Of a stretch of DNA of 64,000 nucleotides, positions 36,634-45,478 are shown one piece after another. A program made the position numbers and the translations under genes. Origin of the DNA: CAJFUR01 sp904420575. Lineage in GTDB: Bacteria > Actinomycetota > Coriobacteriia > Coriobacteriales > Eggerthellaceae. The stretch lies in assembly GCA_965119745.1 (NCBI GenBank), contig OZ221973.1, positions 2,232,001 through 2,296,000 on the forward strand, written 5' to 3'. Positions within the stretch are counted from its first letter, which is position 1. Each line of letters opens with the position of its first letter. Below the pieces are notes generated by a model. It was given only the letters and a program-made list of their open reading frames with translations, made no database searches and was not told the origin of the DNA.

Positions 36634-37722
36634 ATGGAAACCCACGGGCAGGCGTCTTGGCCGGAAGAGTACGGGGCGCTGTGCGCCTTCGTGCAGGCCG
36701 ACGGCCGCATCAAGGCGACGCCTTCGAGCCTGAGCGTGCCGGCCGACGCGCGTCCGGAGTTCTATCGCCTGGTGGAAGGGGCGCAGGCCGCACTGGCCAC
36801 CCAGGTGCTGGGCGAGCGGGCGGCCCAGGTGGAGAAGCTGGCGCGCCGCTGCGCCGACGTGCGGCGGCGGCTCGTGGAGGCGGCCGGGCTTTCGGCGTTC
36901 AACCTGGCGCCGACGCTCGAGCACCTTCTTGCCGACCCGCTGGCGGCGCTCGCGAAGCCTGCGTTCTCGCTCGTGCTGGACGGCCTGCAGAACGGCCGCC
37001 CTGCCGAGGACGTGGAAGGGCAGGCGGCGCTCACGCTCCCGCCGTTCTGCGACTCGCTTGCGCGCAGCGCCTACGAGGCGTGGGCGTACTACGGCATCGT
37101 GGCGGCGCTCCGTCCCGTGCGGTTCTGGGACGTGCGCTCTCCCGACACGGTGGAGGTGTTCGCCGCCGAAACCGACGAGGTGCAGGTGGGAAGCCAGATC
37201 ACCTCGCCCGAGCGCCGCATGCCGGAAGCGGTGTTCCAAACCGCCGACGGCCGGGTGTTCGCCATGAAGAGCGAGGCGGCCCGCGAGCTGGACTACTACG
37301 GCCTGCGGATCGTCCGGCGGCGCGACAATTCCGCCGGCGGCAACACGGCCGAGCTCATGGGGCACCGCGTGCTTCTGCTCTACCGGCTGGAAAGCGTGGA
37401 CGACGTGGGGCTCATCTGCGACCGCGACCACCTTCTGCAGCTGCCGAGCGACCTGTTCTGCGAGGTGCTGGCCCCGCGCGACCTGTCCACCCCGGCGTAC
37501 GTGGGCACGTTCGTGGAGCGCATCAACGCCGTGCGTTCGCGCCGGCCGGTGCAGGTGGTCACGTTCGACGGCGAGGGGGACTTCCCCGAAGGCATGCTGG
37601 GCGACCCGACGGTGGCGCCCGTGGTGCGGCGCGTGGCCGGGTTCGACGAAAGCGTGCTGGCGGACATCGCCCACGAACTGGATGAACAAACCGAGAACCT
37701 TCAGGAAACGGAGGAACGATGA
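36634..37722 (+). CDS. Uncharacterised protein of the molybdenum hydroxylase operon
   Basis: 362 residues, not recognised. No signal peptide, membrane helix or metal-binding cysteine cluster is visible. The first half is helical (PEFYRLVEGAQAALATQVLG, EKLARRCADVRRRLVEAAG). The second half is beta-rich and includes VFQTADGRVFAMKSEAARE and VGTFVERINAVRSRRPVQVV. Its stop overlaps the next start as ATGA, so it is part of the operon. A cytoplasmic assembly or quality-control role would fit, but this rests on position only. ATG 36634 is favoured by AAGGTGG at 36619; 36622 and 36628 are alternatives. Confidence 0.7.
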   Translation: METHGQASWPEEYGALCAFVQADGRIKATPSSLSVPADARPEFYRLVEGAQAALATQVLGERAAQVEKLARRCADVRRRLVEAAGLSAFNLAPTLEHLLADPLAALAKPAFSLVLDGLQNGRPAEDVEGQAALTLPPFCDSLARSAYEAWAYYGIVAALRPVRFWDVRSPDTVEVFAAETDEVQVGSQITSPERRMPEAVFQTADGRVFAMKSEAARELDYYGLRIVRRRDNSAGGNTAELMGHRVLLLYRLESVDDVGLICDRDHLLQLPSDLFCEVLAPRDLSTPAYVGTFVERINAVRSRRPVQVVTFDGEGDFPEGMLGDPTVAPVVRRVAGFDESVLADIAHELDEQTENLQETEER

Positions 37723-38222
37723 CACGGAAGAAAGAAACAAGGCTCCTGCGGGCCGCGGCGCTCGCCGCGGCGCTGGCCCTGGTGGCGGCGCTCGGCGGCT
37801 GCGCGCCGCAGACGGCCTCGGAGACAGGCAGCGGCGACGCGCCTGCAAGCAACGACACGGCCGCCAAGGGCGAGTACACGCCCTACGACCCGGCGGTGGA
37901 GGCCGAGCACGTGAGCGGCAGGGCCATCGAAGGGTCCGAGGAAGAGGAACTGCAGCAGGAGCGCATCGCCGGCGGCGCGGTGGGCGCCGTGAAGTCGCAG
38001 AACCTCGATCCCCTCGAGGGCATCGTGAACGGGTCCGAAGGCGACTACGTGGCGGCCTACGGCATCAACGGCCAGCCCCCGGCGCAGGGGCACGGCGACA
38101 ACGGCGCCGACTGCCTCAGCTGCCACAAGGAAGGCGGCGCGGGCGCGCAGCAGCCGCCGAGCCATGCGGACGCGAACCTGGCCAGCGAGGACTGCGCCAC
38201 GTGCCACCAGCCTGCCTCGTAG
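37719..38222 (+). CDS. Dihaem c-type cytochrome lipoprotein
   Basis: 167 residues. The signal peptide has a lipobox LGGC with lipidated Cys28. A disordered acidic linker follows. Two haem-binding motifs lie at the C-terminus: CLSCH (132-136) and CATCH (159-163). It would be anchored on the outer face of the membrane, where the Tat-exported hydroxylase acts, and is the natural electron acceptor or donor for it. It is the last gene of the operon; its start overlaps the upstream stop. No other cytochrome gene or quinol oxidoreductase lies nearby. Confidence 0.85.
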   Translation: MTRKKETRLLRAAALAAALALVAALGGCAPQTASETGSGDAPASNDTAAKGEYTPYDPAVEAEHVSGRAIEGSEEEELQQERIAGGAVGAVKSQNLDPLEGIVNGSEGDYVAAYGINGQPPAQGHGDNGADCLSCHKEGGAGAQQPPSHADANLASEDCATCHQPAS

Positions 38223-38397
38223 GCGGGTCTTGCCGGGAGCCTGGCCGTGCGGCCGCGGCGGCATGCGCCGCGCGGCCGCCTGGAGGCCAGGCATCCCGGC
38301 GGTTCGTTGGCTTCCGGGCTTTACCGGCCGGGAGGCCTTCGGGTCCGCGGTCCGTTCCCGGGCAGGGCGCCTTGCGTGCGCTACCGCCCGGGAGGGC

Positions 38398-38446
38398 CGT
38401 CCGAGCCACCCGCCCCGCCTCCTTTTCCCGGCGGGTGGTTCGGACG
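38398..38446 (+). terminator. Long hairpin between cytochrome and xdhC-like gene
   Basis: A 17-bp stem (38398-38414 with 38430-38446, one G-T pair) closes a 15-nt loop containing a T-run (TCCTTTTCCC). It lies in the 304-bp gap after the dihaem lipoprotein, which holds no gene. It could end the hydroxylase transcript or attenuate the xdhC-like gene. Confidence 0.6.
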
Positions 38447-38526
38447 ACCTTGAGGGAAGAGTGCGCGGCGCCGTGCCGGCGGGCAGGGGCGTCGAGGGCG
38501 ATGCGGGGCAGAAAGGCGTGAGCGAC

Positions 38527-39738
38527 ATGCGTGACGTTCGAAACGACGTGCAGCGGTGGTTCTCTGCGGGCAAGGCCGTGGCGCTTGCCCAGGTCGTGAA
38601 GACCTGGGGATCGTCGCCGCGTGCGTGCGGGTCGGTCATGGCGGTCAACGAGGACGGGGGCATCGCCGGGTCGGTGTCCGGGGGGTGCATCGAAGGGAGC
38701 GTCGTGCAGACGGCGCTCGACTGCCTGGACGGGATGCCTGCCCGCCTGGAGAAGTTCCATGCCTCTACGGCGCGCGCCCAGGAAGTGGGGCTTTCCTGCG
38801 GCGGCAACGTCGAAGTGCTGGTGGGCGCCCTGGACCGGACGCTGTTCGAAGTGGAATGCGGCGAGCTGGACGCCGACCGCGCGTACGTCCGGGTCTGCCT
38901 GATGGAGGCGGCGGGAGCCGCGGCCGACGGGCGGGACGCCTCGGCACGCGCGCGGCAGGCCGCGCCGGGGACGTGCCTTCTTCTGGTGTCGGCCGCGTCG
39001 CCGGCCGCCATGGGGCGCGCGGGGCTGCGTCCGCATCCGGTGTCGGGACAGGACGGCTGGCGGCTGCTCGCCCCCCGCGAGGCCGAGGAGGCGCTTTCCT
39101 CCGGGACGCTGGCCGAGGTGGCGGCACAGGTGCTGGCCGTGCCGGCGACGGAGGTCGCGGGCCATGTGCGCCATGCCGCCGGCGACTTCTTCTTCTGCCG
39201 CACGAACCCGCTGCCCAAGCTGGTGTGCGTCGGCGGCGTGCACGTGTCCATCCACCTGACGCGCATGGCCAAGATGCTGGGCTACCATACGGTGGTCATC
39301 GACCCGCGGGGCGCCTTCGCCACCGGCGAGCGCTTCCCGTTCGTGGACCAGCTGGTGCATGCCTGGCCGCAGGAGGCGTTCAAGGGCATCGCGCTCGACG
39401 AGTCCACCGCGCTCTGCGCGCTCACGCACGACCCGAAGATCGACGTGCCCGCGCTGGCCGCCGCGCTCGACTCGCCCGCGTTCTACATCGGCTCGCTCGG
39501 GCGGCACACCACGCAGCTTTCGCGTTACCGCCAGCTCGTGTGCGAAGGCTACGGCGACGACGCCATCGCGCGCGTGTTCGGCCCCATCGGGCTGGACCTG
39601 AAGGGCCGCGAGCCGGCCGAGATCGCGCTCGCCATCATGTCCGAGATAACCGCCGTGCGCTACGGAGGGTCGTTCCCCATGGCCACCATGCTGCAGTCGG
39701 CCCGCCGCGCGGAGGCCGAGAGGGCCGCCGCGCGCTAG
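38527..39738 (+). CDS. XdhC/CoxI-family molybdenum cofactor maturation protein
   Basis: 403 residues. The N-terminal XdhC domain has VVKTWGSSPRACGSVMAV, GSVSGGCIEGSVV and a conserved Cys in GLSCGGNVEVLV. The C-terminal Rossmann domain includes LGYHTVVIDPRGAFATGERF and ALTHDPKIDVPAL, ending with REPAEIALAIMSEI. XdhC-type proteins bind sulfurated molybdopterin and insert it into xanthine-oxidase-family apoenzymes, which fits the operon upstream. ATG 38527 has AGAAAGG 11 bp before it. A middle stretch (~140-180) is Ala-rich and longer than usual. Confidence 0.88.
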   Translation: MRDVRNDVQRWFSAGKAVALAQVVKTWGSSPRACGSVMAVNEDGGIAGSVSGGCIEGSVVQTALDCLDGMPARLEKFHASTARAQEVGLSCGGNVEVLVGALDRTLFEVECGELDADRAYVRVCLMEAAGAAADGRDASARARQAAPGTCLLLVSAASPAAMGRAGLRPHPVSGQDGWRLLAPREAEEALSSGTLAEVAAQVLAVPATEVAGHVRHAAGDFFFCRTNPLPKLVCVGGVHVSIHLTRMAKMLGYHTVVIDPRGAFATGERFPFVDQLVHAWPQEAFKGIALDESTALCALTHDPKIDVPALAAALDSPAFYIGSLGRHTTQLSRYRQLVCEGYGDDAIARVFGPIGLDLKGREPAEIALAIMSEITAVRYGGSFPMATMLQSARRAEAERAAAR

Positions 39739-39844
39739 GGCCGTTCGGCGTCTCCGCTTCCCCGGTGCTGTGCTGGCACGATGCCTTGCAGGGCCAGGCG
39801 TCCGCCGCGGACGTGCCTGGCGGTCGCTTCGACGTTCGCCTGCG

Positions 39845-42754
39845 CTAGGCGGCCGCCCGTTCCCGCCAGCGGCCGATGGCCTTGGCGGTTTCGGTCTGCA
39901 CAAGCGAGAGCGCGGCCAGCCCCAGCACGACGCCCCACTGGGCGGCGTCCATGGGCGCGCCGCCGAACGCGTCCAGCACGGGCGGCACCAGAAGCACCAG
40001 AAGCATGAGCGCCGCGGAAGCGGCCACGGCGGCCACGAGCCAGGGGTTGCGCCCGCCTTCGCGGTTCCACACGGGGTCGGTGGTGGAGCGCTGGTTCACG
40101 GCGCGCAGGATCTGCGAGAACGCCACCACGGCGAAGGCCATCGTGCGGCCGACCGCCTCCGAGCCCGCGTCGCGTCCCCACACGTAGGCCACCAGCGCGA
40201 ACGCGGCCACGAACAGGCCTTGGAACACGACGCGGCGCGCCAGGTGCGGTTCCAGCAGCGTGCCGGCGCGCACGGGCGGATGCTCCATGACGTGGCGGCT
40301 GGCGGGCTCCACGCCCAAGGCCAGCGCGGGCAGCGTGGCCGTGGCCAGGTTCACCCAGAGTATCATGACGGCCGTGAGCGGCGCGTCCCAGTTCAGCGCC
40401 ACGGCAACCAGGAGCACGACGATCTGCGCCACGTTGTCGGCCACCAGGAACTGCACCACCTTCTGGATGTTGCGGAACACCCTCCGCCCTTCGCGCACCG
40501 CGTTGACGATGGTGGTGAAGCGGTCGTCCAAAAGGATCATGTCGGCGGCGTCCTTCGCCACGTCGGTGCCCGTGATGCCCATGGCCACGCCGATGTCGGC
40601 GGCCTTGAGGGCGGGGGCGTCGTTCACGCCGTCGCCCGTCATGGCCACGATCTGCCCGTCGTGCTTGAGGGCGCGCACGATGCGCAGCTTGTGGAAGGGC
40701 GACACGCGCGCGAACACGCTGGCGCGGCTTATGGCGGCGTCCAGGGCCGCGTCGTCCATATCTTCCAGCTCCGAGCCCGTGACCACCAGGTCGCCGGGGC
40801 GGTAGATGTCCAGGTCCTTGCCGATGGCGCGCGCCGTGGCGGCGTGGTCGCCCGTGATCATGACGGTGCGCACGCCGGCCGTGCGGCACGTGTCCACCGC
40901 CTCGCGCACGTCGGGGCGCGGCGGGTCCATCATGCCCACCATGCCGACGAACACCAGGTCGCGCTCGATGTCCTCTGCCTCGTCCGGCACGTGGGGCAGG
41001 GCCCGAGTGGCGAAGGCGAGCACGCGCAGCGCCTCGTCGGAGAGCCCTTCGGCCACGGCGAGCGCTTGGGCGCGGTCTTGGTCTTCGATGGGCCGCGGGC
41101 CGCCCTCGTCCATGACGAAGGCGCAGCGGGGGAGCAGCCCGTCGAGCGAGCCCTTGACGGCCGCCACCACCTCGCCGTCGCGCTCGTGCACCGTGGCCAT
41201 GCGTTTGCGGTCGGAATCGAAGGGGCGCTCGGCCAGGCGCGGGTAGGCCGTCCGCAGGGCCGTGGGGTCGATGCCGATGTCGCGCGCCATCACGACGAGC
41301 GCGCCCTCGGTCGGGTCGCCGATGACGGCCGGCGTGGCGGCGGGGGCGCCTGCAGGCGAGCCGGGTGCCGCCGCGTTTCCGGGCGCGCCAGGCGCCGCCG
41401 TGCCTCCCGGCGCACCTCCTGCTCCCGCGCTTGTGCCGCCCTCTGCACCCTCGCCGCCTCCCGCACCCTCGCCGCCGCTGGCTTTGCTTTCGCCTTCTTC
41501 TTCCGCGAAGCTGGCATCGTTGCAGAGTGCGGCCACGAAGGCCAGGTCGCCGAAGAGCGTAGGATGGTTCCGCAGGGCCGCCGCCGGCGCTTCGGCCTTG
41601 CCTCGCGCCAAGTCGGGGACGAAGGCGACGCGCACGACGCTCATGCGGTTCTCGGTGAGCGTGCCCGTCTTGTCCGTGCAGACGACGGTGGCGCCTCCCA
41701 AGGTCTCCACGGCGGGCAGGCGGCGCACGAGCGCCTGGTGGCGCGCCATGCGCTGCACGCCCAGCGCCATGACGATGGTGGCCGTGGCGGGCAGGCTTTC
41801 GGGGATGACGGAGATGGCCAGCGATATGGCCAGAAGCAGCAAGGGGACGAACTCCCGCCCGTAGAACAGCCCGAGCGCTATGACGGCCAGCGCCGCGGCC
41901 ACGCCCACCACGGTGAGCACCTTGCCGAACGCCGCCAGCTTGCGCTTCAAGGGGGTGTCCAGCTCCTCGTCGCCTTCCAGCAGCCCCGCGATGCGGCCCA
42001 CCTCGGTCCCCATGCCCGTGGCCACCACCACGCCCACGCCGCGCCCGCCCGTCACGATGGCCGTGGCGAAGGCCATGGTGGCGCGGTCGCCCAGGGGCGC
42101 GCCGGGAGCCACGCGGGCCTGGGCGTCCTTTTCGGCCGGCACGGACTCGCCGGTGAGCGAGGCCTCCTGCACGCGCAGGCTGGCGGTGTCCAGAAGCCGC
42201 AGGTCGGCGGGCACCATGCTGCCGTCGGCGAGCATCACCACGTCGCCGGGCACCAGATCGCGCGCGGGCACCAGTTCCTCGACGCCGCCGCGCAGCACGT
42301 GGGCGACCGGCGCGCTCATCTGCCGCAGGGCCTCCAGCGAGGACTGCGCCTTGCGCTCCTGCACGATGCCGATGACGGCGTTCACCACCACGATGACGAA
42401 GATGATGCCGGCCTCGGCCCATTCCTGCAGCAGCGCCGAAAGAGCGGCCGCCACCAGCAGGATGAGCACCATGGGGTCGCCCAATTGCTCGCGCACCATG
42501 GCGGCAAGCGTCTTGGGCGGCTTGGAGGAAAGCTCGTTGGGGCCGTGCTCGTCCAGCCGCGCGGCCGCCTGTGCGTCCGCGAGGCCGTCGGGCGAGGAGC
42601 CCAGGGCCGCCAGCACCTCGTCCGCGCTCAGGGCGTGCCAGCAAGGAGGGGCGGAAAGCCCGCTTGCGGATGCAGGCGAGAAAGCGGCGTCGCATGCGGT
42701 CGCGCTCTCGTCCGCGCTTGGCCGGCTCGCATGTCGGGGAATGGGGTCTTCCAT
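39845..42754 (-). CDS. P-type ATPase, calcium-type (PMCA/SERCA-like)
   Basis: 969 residues. N-terminal cation ATPase domain, then PGDVVMLADGSMVPADLRLL and the TGES actuator loop. The phosphorylated Asp361 is in DKTGTLTENRM. The hinge MTGDGVNDAPALKAADIG and about ten membrane helices complete it. The IPESLPA motif in helix 4 and NxxxD-type helix 6 (VNLATATLPALALG) suit a Ca2+ pump of the IIA/IIB type. The N domain carries a Gly/Ala/Pro-rich low-complexity insert at about residues 416-473. AAAGGA precedes the start. It is transcribed opposite to its neighbours. Confidence 0.93.
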   Translation of the reverse strand: MEDPIPRHASRPSADESATACDAAFSPASASGLSAPPCWHALSADEVLAALGSSPDGLADAQAAARLDEHGPNELSSKPPKTLAAMVREQLGDPMVLILLVAAALSALLQEWAEAGIIFVIVVVNAVIGIVQERKAQSSLEALRQMSAPVAHVLRGGVEELVPARDLVPGDVVMLADGSMVPADLRLLDTASLRVQEASLTGESVPAEKDAQARVAPGAPLGDRATMAFATAIVTGGRGVGVVVATGMGTEVGRIAGLLEGDEELDTPLKRKLAAFGKVLTVVGVAAALAVIALGLFYGREFVPLLLLAISLAISVIPESLPATATIVMALGVQRMARHQALVRRLPAVETLGGATVVCTDKTGTLTENRMSVVRVAFVPDLARGKAEAPAAALRNHPTLFGDLAFVAALCNDASFAEEEGESKASGGEGAGGGEGAEGGTSAGAGGAPGGTAAPGAPGNAAAPGSPAGAPAATPAVIGDPTEGALVVMARDIGIDPTALRTAYPRLAERPFDSDRKRMATVHERDGEVVAAVKGSLDGLLPRCAFVMDEGGPRPIEDQDRAQALAVAEGLSDEALRVLAFATRALPHVPDEAEDIERDLVFVGMVGMMDPPRPDVREAVDTCRTAGVRTVMITGDHAATARAIGKDLDIYRPGDLVVTGSELEDMDDAALDAAISRASVFARVSPFHKLRIVRALKHDGQIVAMTGDGVNDAPALKAADIGVAMGITGTDVAKDAADMILLDDRFTTIVNAVREGRRVFRNIQKVVQFLVADNVAQIVVLLVAVALNWDAPLTAVMILWVNLATATLPALALGVEPASRHVMEHPPVRAGTLLEPHLARRVVFQGLFVAAFALVAYVWGRDAGSEAVGRTMAFAVVAFSQILRAVNQRSTTDPVWNREGGRNPWLVAAVAASAALMLLVLLVPPVLDAFGGAPMDAAQWGVVLGLAALSLVQTETAKAIGRWRERAAA

Positions 42755-43043
42755 GGTGGTCCTTTCGGTGCGGAAGGTCGCGCGTCGGGCGCGCCATCCT
42801 CCACCATACCCGACGCGCAGGCCCGTCCATCGAACCGTAAGGCACCGGTGGGCGGCTCATTACCTGCCTGCTGCGAGCCGATGGCGCATCGTGTTCGGAA
42901 AGGGGTCGGCTGCGGAAAATTCTCGGCGTGTCCAACATGGAAAGATTCGGATCCTCCATGCGCCGACACGGAAAGCAATCGGCCGGATATGCGCCTGATG
43001 CAGAAAACGCGTCCTTTGGGCTGCGTTCCTCGGTGCGGCGGGA

Positions 43044-43049
43044 TACAAT
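43044..43049 (+). promoter_or_regulatory. -10 element upstream of mtnA
   Basis: TACAAT lies 29 bp before the mtnA ATG, in the 323-bp gap between the divergent ATPase gene and mtnA. No clear -35 accompanies it. The rest of the gap shows no gene. Confidence 0.35.
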
Positions 43050-43077
43050 GACGACGCCAAAAGAAAGGATGCGTCTC

Positions 43078-44178
43078 ATGGATCACCTGCTTCGCCTTGA
43101 AAACTTGCCGCGCACCATCGAGCTGGTGCGTGCCGGCGACGGCGCCGCCGAATTGGCCTACGTGGACCAGCGCAGGCTTCCCGGTGAGTTGGCCTTCGTG
43201 CGCACGGGGGACTGGCGGTGCGTGGTGGATGCGGTGAAGACGCTCGCCGTGCGCGGGGCGCCGGCCATCGGCGTGGCGGGGGCGGCCGCGGTGGCGCTGT
43301 GGGCGGGTGGCGTCGGCGCGCCGCGCGCGTGCGCGCAGGGCTGCGCGGAAGAGGCCGGCCACTTCCTGGAAGGGCTCGCCTCGGTGGCCGAGCAGGTTGC
43401 TTCCGCCCGCCCGACGGCGGTCAACCTGGCCTGGGGCGTGCGCCAGGCGGCGGGCCACGCGCGTGCGCTCGTGGCCGAGGGCATGCGCCCCTGGCAGGTC
43501 GCCGACGAGCTCTACGATCTCGTCAAGCGCATGGAGGCGGAAGACGAGGCCGCCAACCGCGCCATCGGCTCGCACGGCGCGGCGCTTTTGCCCGGCCGCG
43601 CGCGCATCCTCACGCACTGCAACGCGGGCAGCCTGGCCACCGTGTTCTACGGCACGGCGCTAGGCGTGGTGTACGCGGCCGCCGGGCAGGGCAAGGTGGA
43701 GCGCGTGTACGCCGACGAGACGCGCCCGGTGGGGCAGGGTGCGCGCCTGACGGCCTGGGAGCTTGCCGCGGCGGGCGTCCCCTGCACGCTCGTCTGCGAC
43801 GACATGGCGGCAAGCCTCATGGCGAAGGGCCGTGTGGACGCCGTGGTGGTGGGCGCCGACCGCATAGCGGCCAACGGCGACGTGGCCAACAAGATAGGGA
43901 CGTACGGCCTGGCGGTGCTCGCGCACCATCACGGCATTCCCTTCTACGTCGCCGCTCCCGCGTCCACCGTGGACGCCGCCTGCGCCACCGGCGCGGACAT
44001 TCCCATCGAGGAGCGCGACCCGGCCGAGGTGCTGCCGCGTCCCATCGAAGGCGTGGACGTGTGGAACCCCGCCTTCGACGTCACGCCGGCCGACCTGGTC
44101 ACCCGCGTGATCACCGAGCAGGGGACGTTCCCGCCGTCGGAGGTGGCCCGCTGCGTGCAGGAGGGCGCCGGCGAGTAG
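43078..44178 (+). CDS. mtnA: S-methyl-5-thioribose-1-phosphate isomerase
   Basis: 366 residues. Catalytic Cys lies in LTHCNAGSLATV and catalytic Asp in VVGADRIAANGDVANKIGTY, both hallmarks of the MtnA/eIF2B-like family. VRGAPAIGVAGAAAVAL binds the phosphate. The enzyme converts methylthioribose-1-P to methylthioribulose-1-P in methionine salvage; in some anaerobes it works in alternative MTA or 5-deoxyribose salvage. ATG 43078 follows GAAAGGAT. No other salvage gene is adjacent. Confidence 0.93.
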   Translation: MDHLLRLENLPRTIELVRAGDGAAELAYVDQRRLPGELAFVRTGDWRCVVDAVKTLAVRGAPAIGVAGAAAVALWAGGVGAPRACAQGCAEEAGHFLEGLASVAEQVASARPTAVNLAWGVRQAAGHARALVAEGMRPWQVADELYDLVKRMEAEDEAANRAIGSHGAALLPGRARILTHCNAGSLATVFYGTALGVVYAAAGQGKVERVYADETRPVGQGARLTAWELAAAGVPCTLVCDDMAASLMAKGRVDAVVVGADRIAANGDVANKIGTYGLAVLAHHHGIPFYVAAPASTVDAACATGADIPIEERDPAEVLPRPIEGVDVWNPAFDVTPADLVTRVITEQGTFPPSEVARCVQEGAGE

Positions 44179-44210
44179 GGCGCGAAATGCGCGCGGGGCC
44201 CCGCTTTGCC

Positions 44211-44239
44211 TGTCACCTGCGGGTCCTTTCTGCTACACT
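44211..44239 (+). promoter_or_regulatory. Possible promoter of dgt
   Basis: TGTCAC at 44211-44216 and TACACT at 44234-44239 have 17-bp spacing. An in-frame ATG (44246) lies 7 bp after the -10, at the expected transcription start. Confidence 0.4.
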
Positions 44240-44290
44240 GGCACCATGCTTTCCAGGTGGGATCGGCAGGCGGATTCGAAGGAGGCGGCC

Positions 44291-45334
44291 ATGCGCATCA
44301 TGCATCGCGAGGACCAGGAGCAGCGCGAGCACGACGTGCTCGCCCCCGACGCGTCGTTCTCCGACGAGAGCGAGGGCCGCGACCGCTCCGCCGAGCCCGA
44401 CATCCTGCGCAACGACTACCAGCGCGACCGCGACAAGATCCTGCACACGAAGTCGTTCCGCCGCCTGTCGCACAAGACGCAGGTGTTCCTGGCGGCGGAA
44501 GGCGACCACTTCCGCACACGGCTCACGCACACGCTGGAGGTCGCCCAGATCGCCCGCACCATCGCTCGGGCGCTCGGTCTGAACGAGGACCTGACGGAGG
44601 CCATCTCCCTCGGCCATGACCTGGGCCACACCCCGTTCGGCCACACGGGAGAGGAGGCGCTGGCGCGCTGCCTTGCCCGCCACAAGGGCATCGACCCGGC
44701 CTCGCCCGAGGCGGCCGCGCTCTACCGCCATAACGAACAGAGCCTGCGCGTTGTGGAGCGCATCGAGAACGGCGGGCGCGGCCTGAACCTGACCGCGGAG
44801 GTTCGCGACGGCATCCTGTGCCACACGGGCGGGGCCCGCGCGGAGACGCTGGAGGGGCGCATCGTCGCCACGGCCGACCGCATCGCCTACGTCAACCACG
44901 ACATCGACGACGCCATCCGCGCCGGCGTGCTGGACGAGGACGACCTGCCCGCCTCCACGCATGCGCTGCTGGGCCCCGACCATTCCTCGCGCATCCAGAC
45001 GCTGGTGCTGGACATGGTGGAGACTTCGGCGGCCGCCGACGACATCCGCATGAGCGAGCCGGTGTGGAACGCCATGATGGAACTGCGCGCGTTCCTGTTC
45101 GAGCGCGTGTACACGGCGCCCGTCGTCATGGAAGAGGTCCACAAGGCCACGCGCCTCGTCGAGAGCCTGTTCTCCTACTACGTCGGGCATGTGGGCGAGG
45201 TGCCCCAGGAGTACCGCGCCATCTCCGACGGCGACGACGCGCGCGCCGTGTCCGACTACATCGCCGGCATGACCGACCGCTTCGCGAAGAGCCAGTTCCA
45301 GAACCTGTTCGTCCCGCATTCGCTGCACTTCTAG
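44291..45334 (+). CDS. dgt: dGTPase / deoxynucleoside triphosphate triphosphohydrolase
   Basis: 347 residues from the ATG with AAGGAGG; an in-frame ATG at 44246, at the predicted transcription start, would add 15 residues. The HD site is intact: FRTRLTHTLEV gives the first His, GHDLGHTPFGH the HD pair, and YVNHDIDDAIRAG a later Asp. The core KSFRRLSHKTQVF and YRHNEQSLRVVE match type 2 dNTPases, which split dNTPs into nucleoside and tripolyphosphate. A broken copy of this gene lies at 25.2 kb. Confidence 0.94.
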   Translation: MRIMHREDQEQREHDVLAPDASFSDESEGRDRSAEPDILRNDYQRDRDKILHTKSFRRLSHKTQVFLAAEGDHFRTRLTHTLEVAQIARTIARALGLNEDLTEAISLGHDLGHTPFGHTGEEALARCLARHKGIDPASPEAAALYRHNEQSLRVVERIENGGRGLNLTAEVRDGILCHTGGARAETLEGRIVATADRIAYVNHDIDDAIRAGVLDEDDLPASTHALLGPDHSSRIQTLVLDMVETSAAADDIRMSEPVWNAMMELRAFLFERVYTAPVVMEEVHKATRLVESLFSYYVGHVGEVPQEYRAISDGDDARAVSDYIAGMTDRFAKSQFQNLFVPHSLHF

Positions 45335-45478
45335 GAGGGGGGCGTCTTCGAGTCGCTGACGGGAGGGCTCTGGTCGGCGCGCCAGGCGTCTTCGAGCCGC
45401 GTGCGGGGCTCTCGCCCTTCACGTGCAGAGCCCTTCCTGCCGCTCGCTCCTTCTGCCGGCGAAAGCGCCAACAGAATC

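Noticed and set aside
39770..43051. Open frame of 1093 codons on the + strand over the P-type ATPase
   Set aside because: The minus strand carries every P-type ATPase motif in one frame; this is its shadow.
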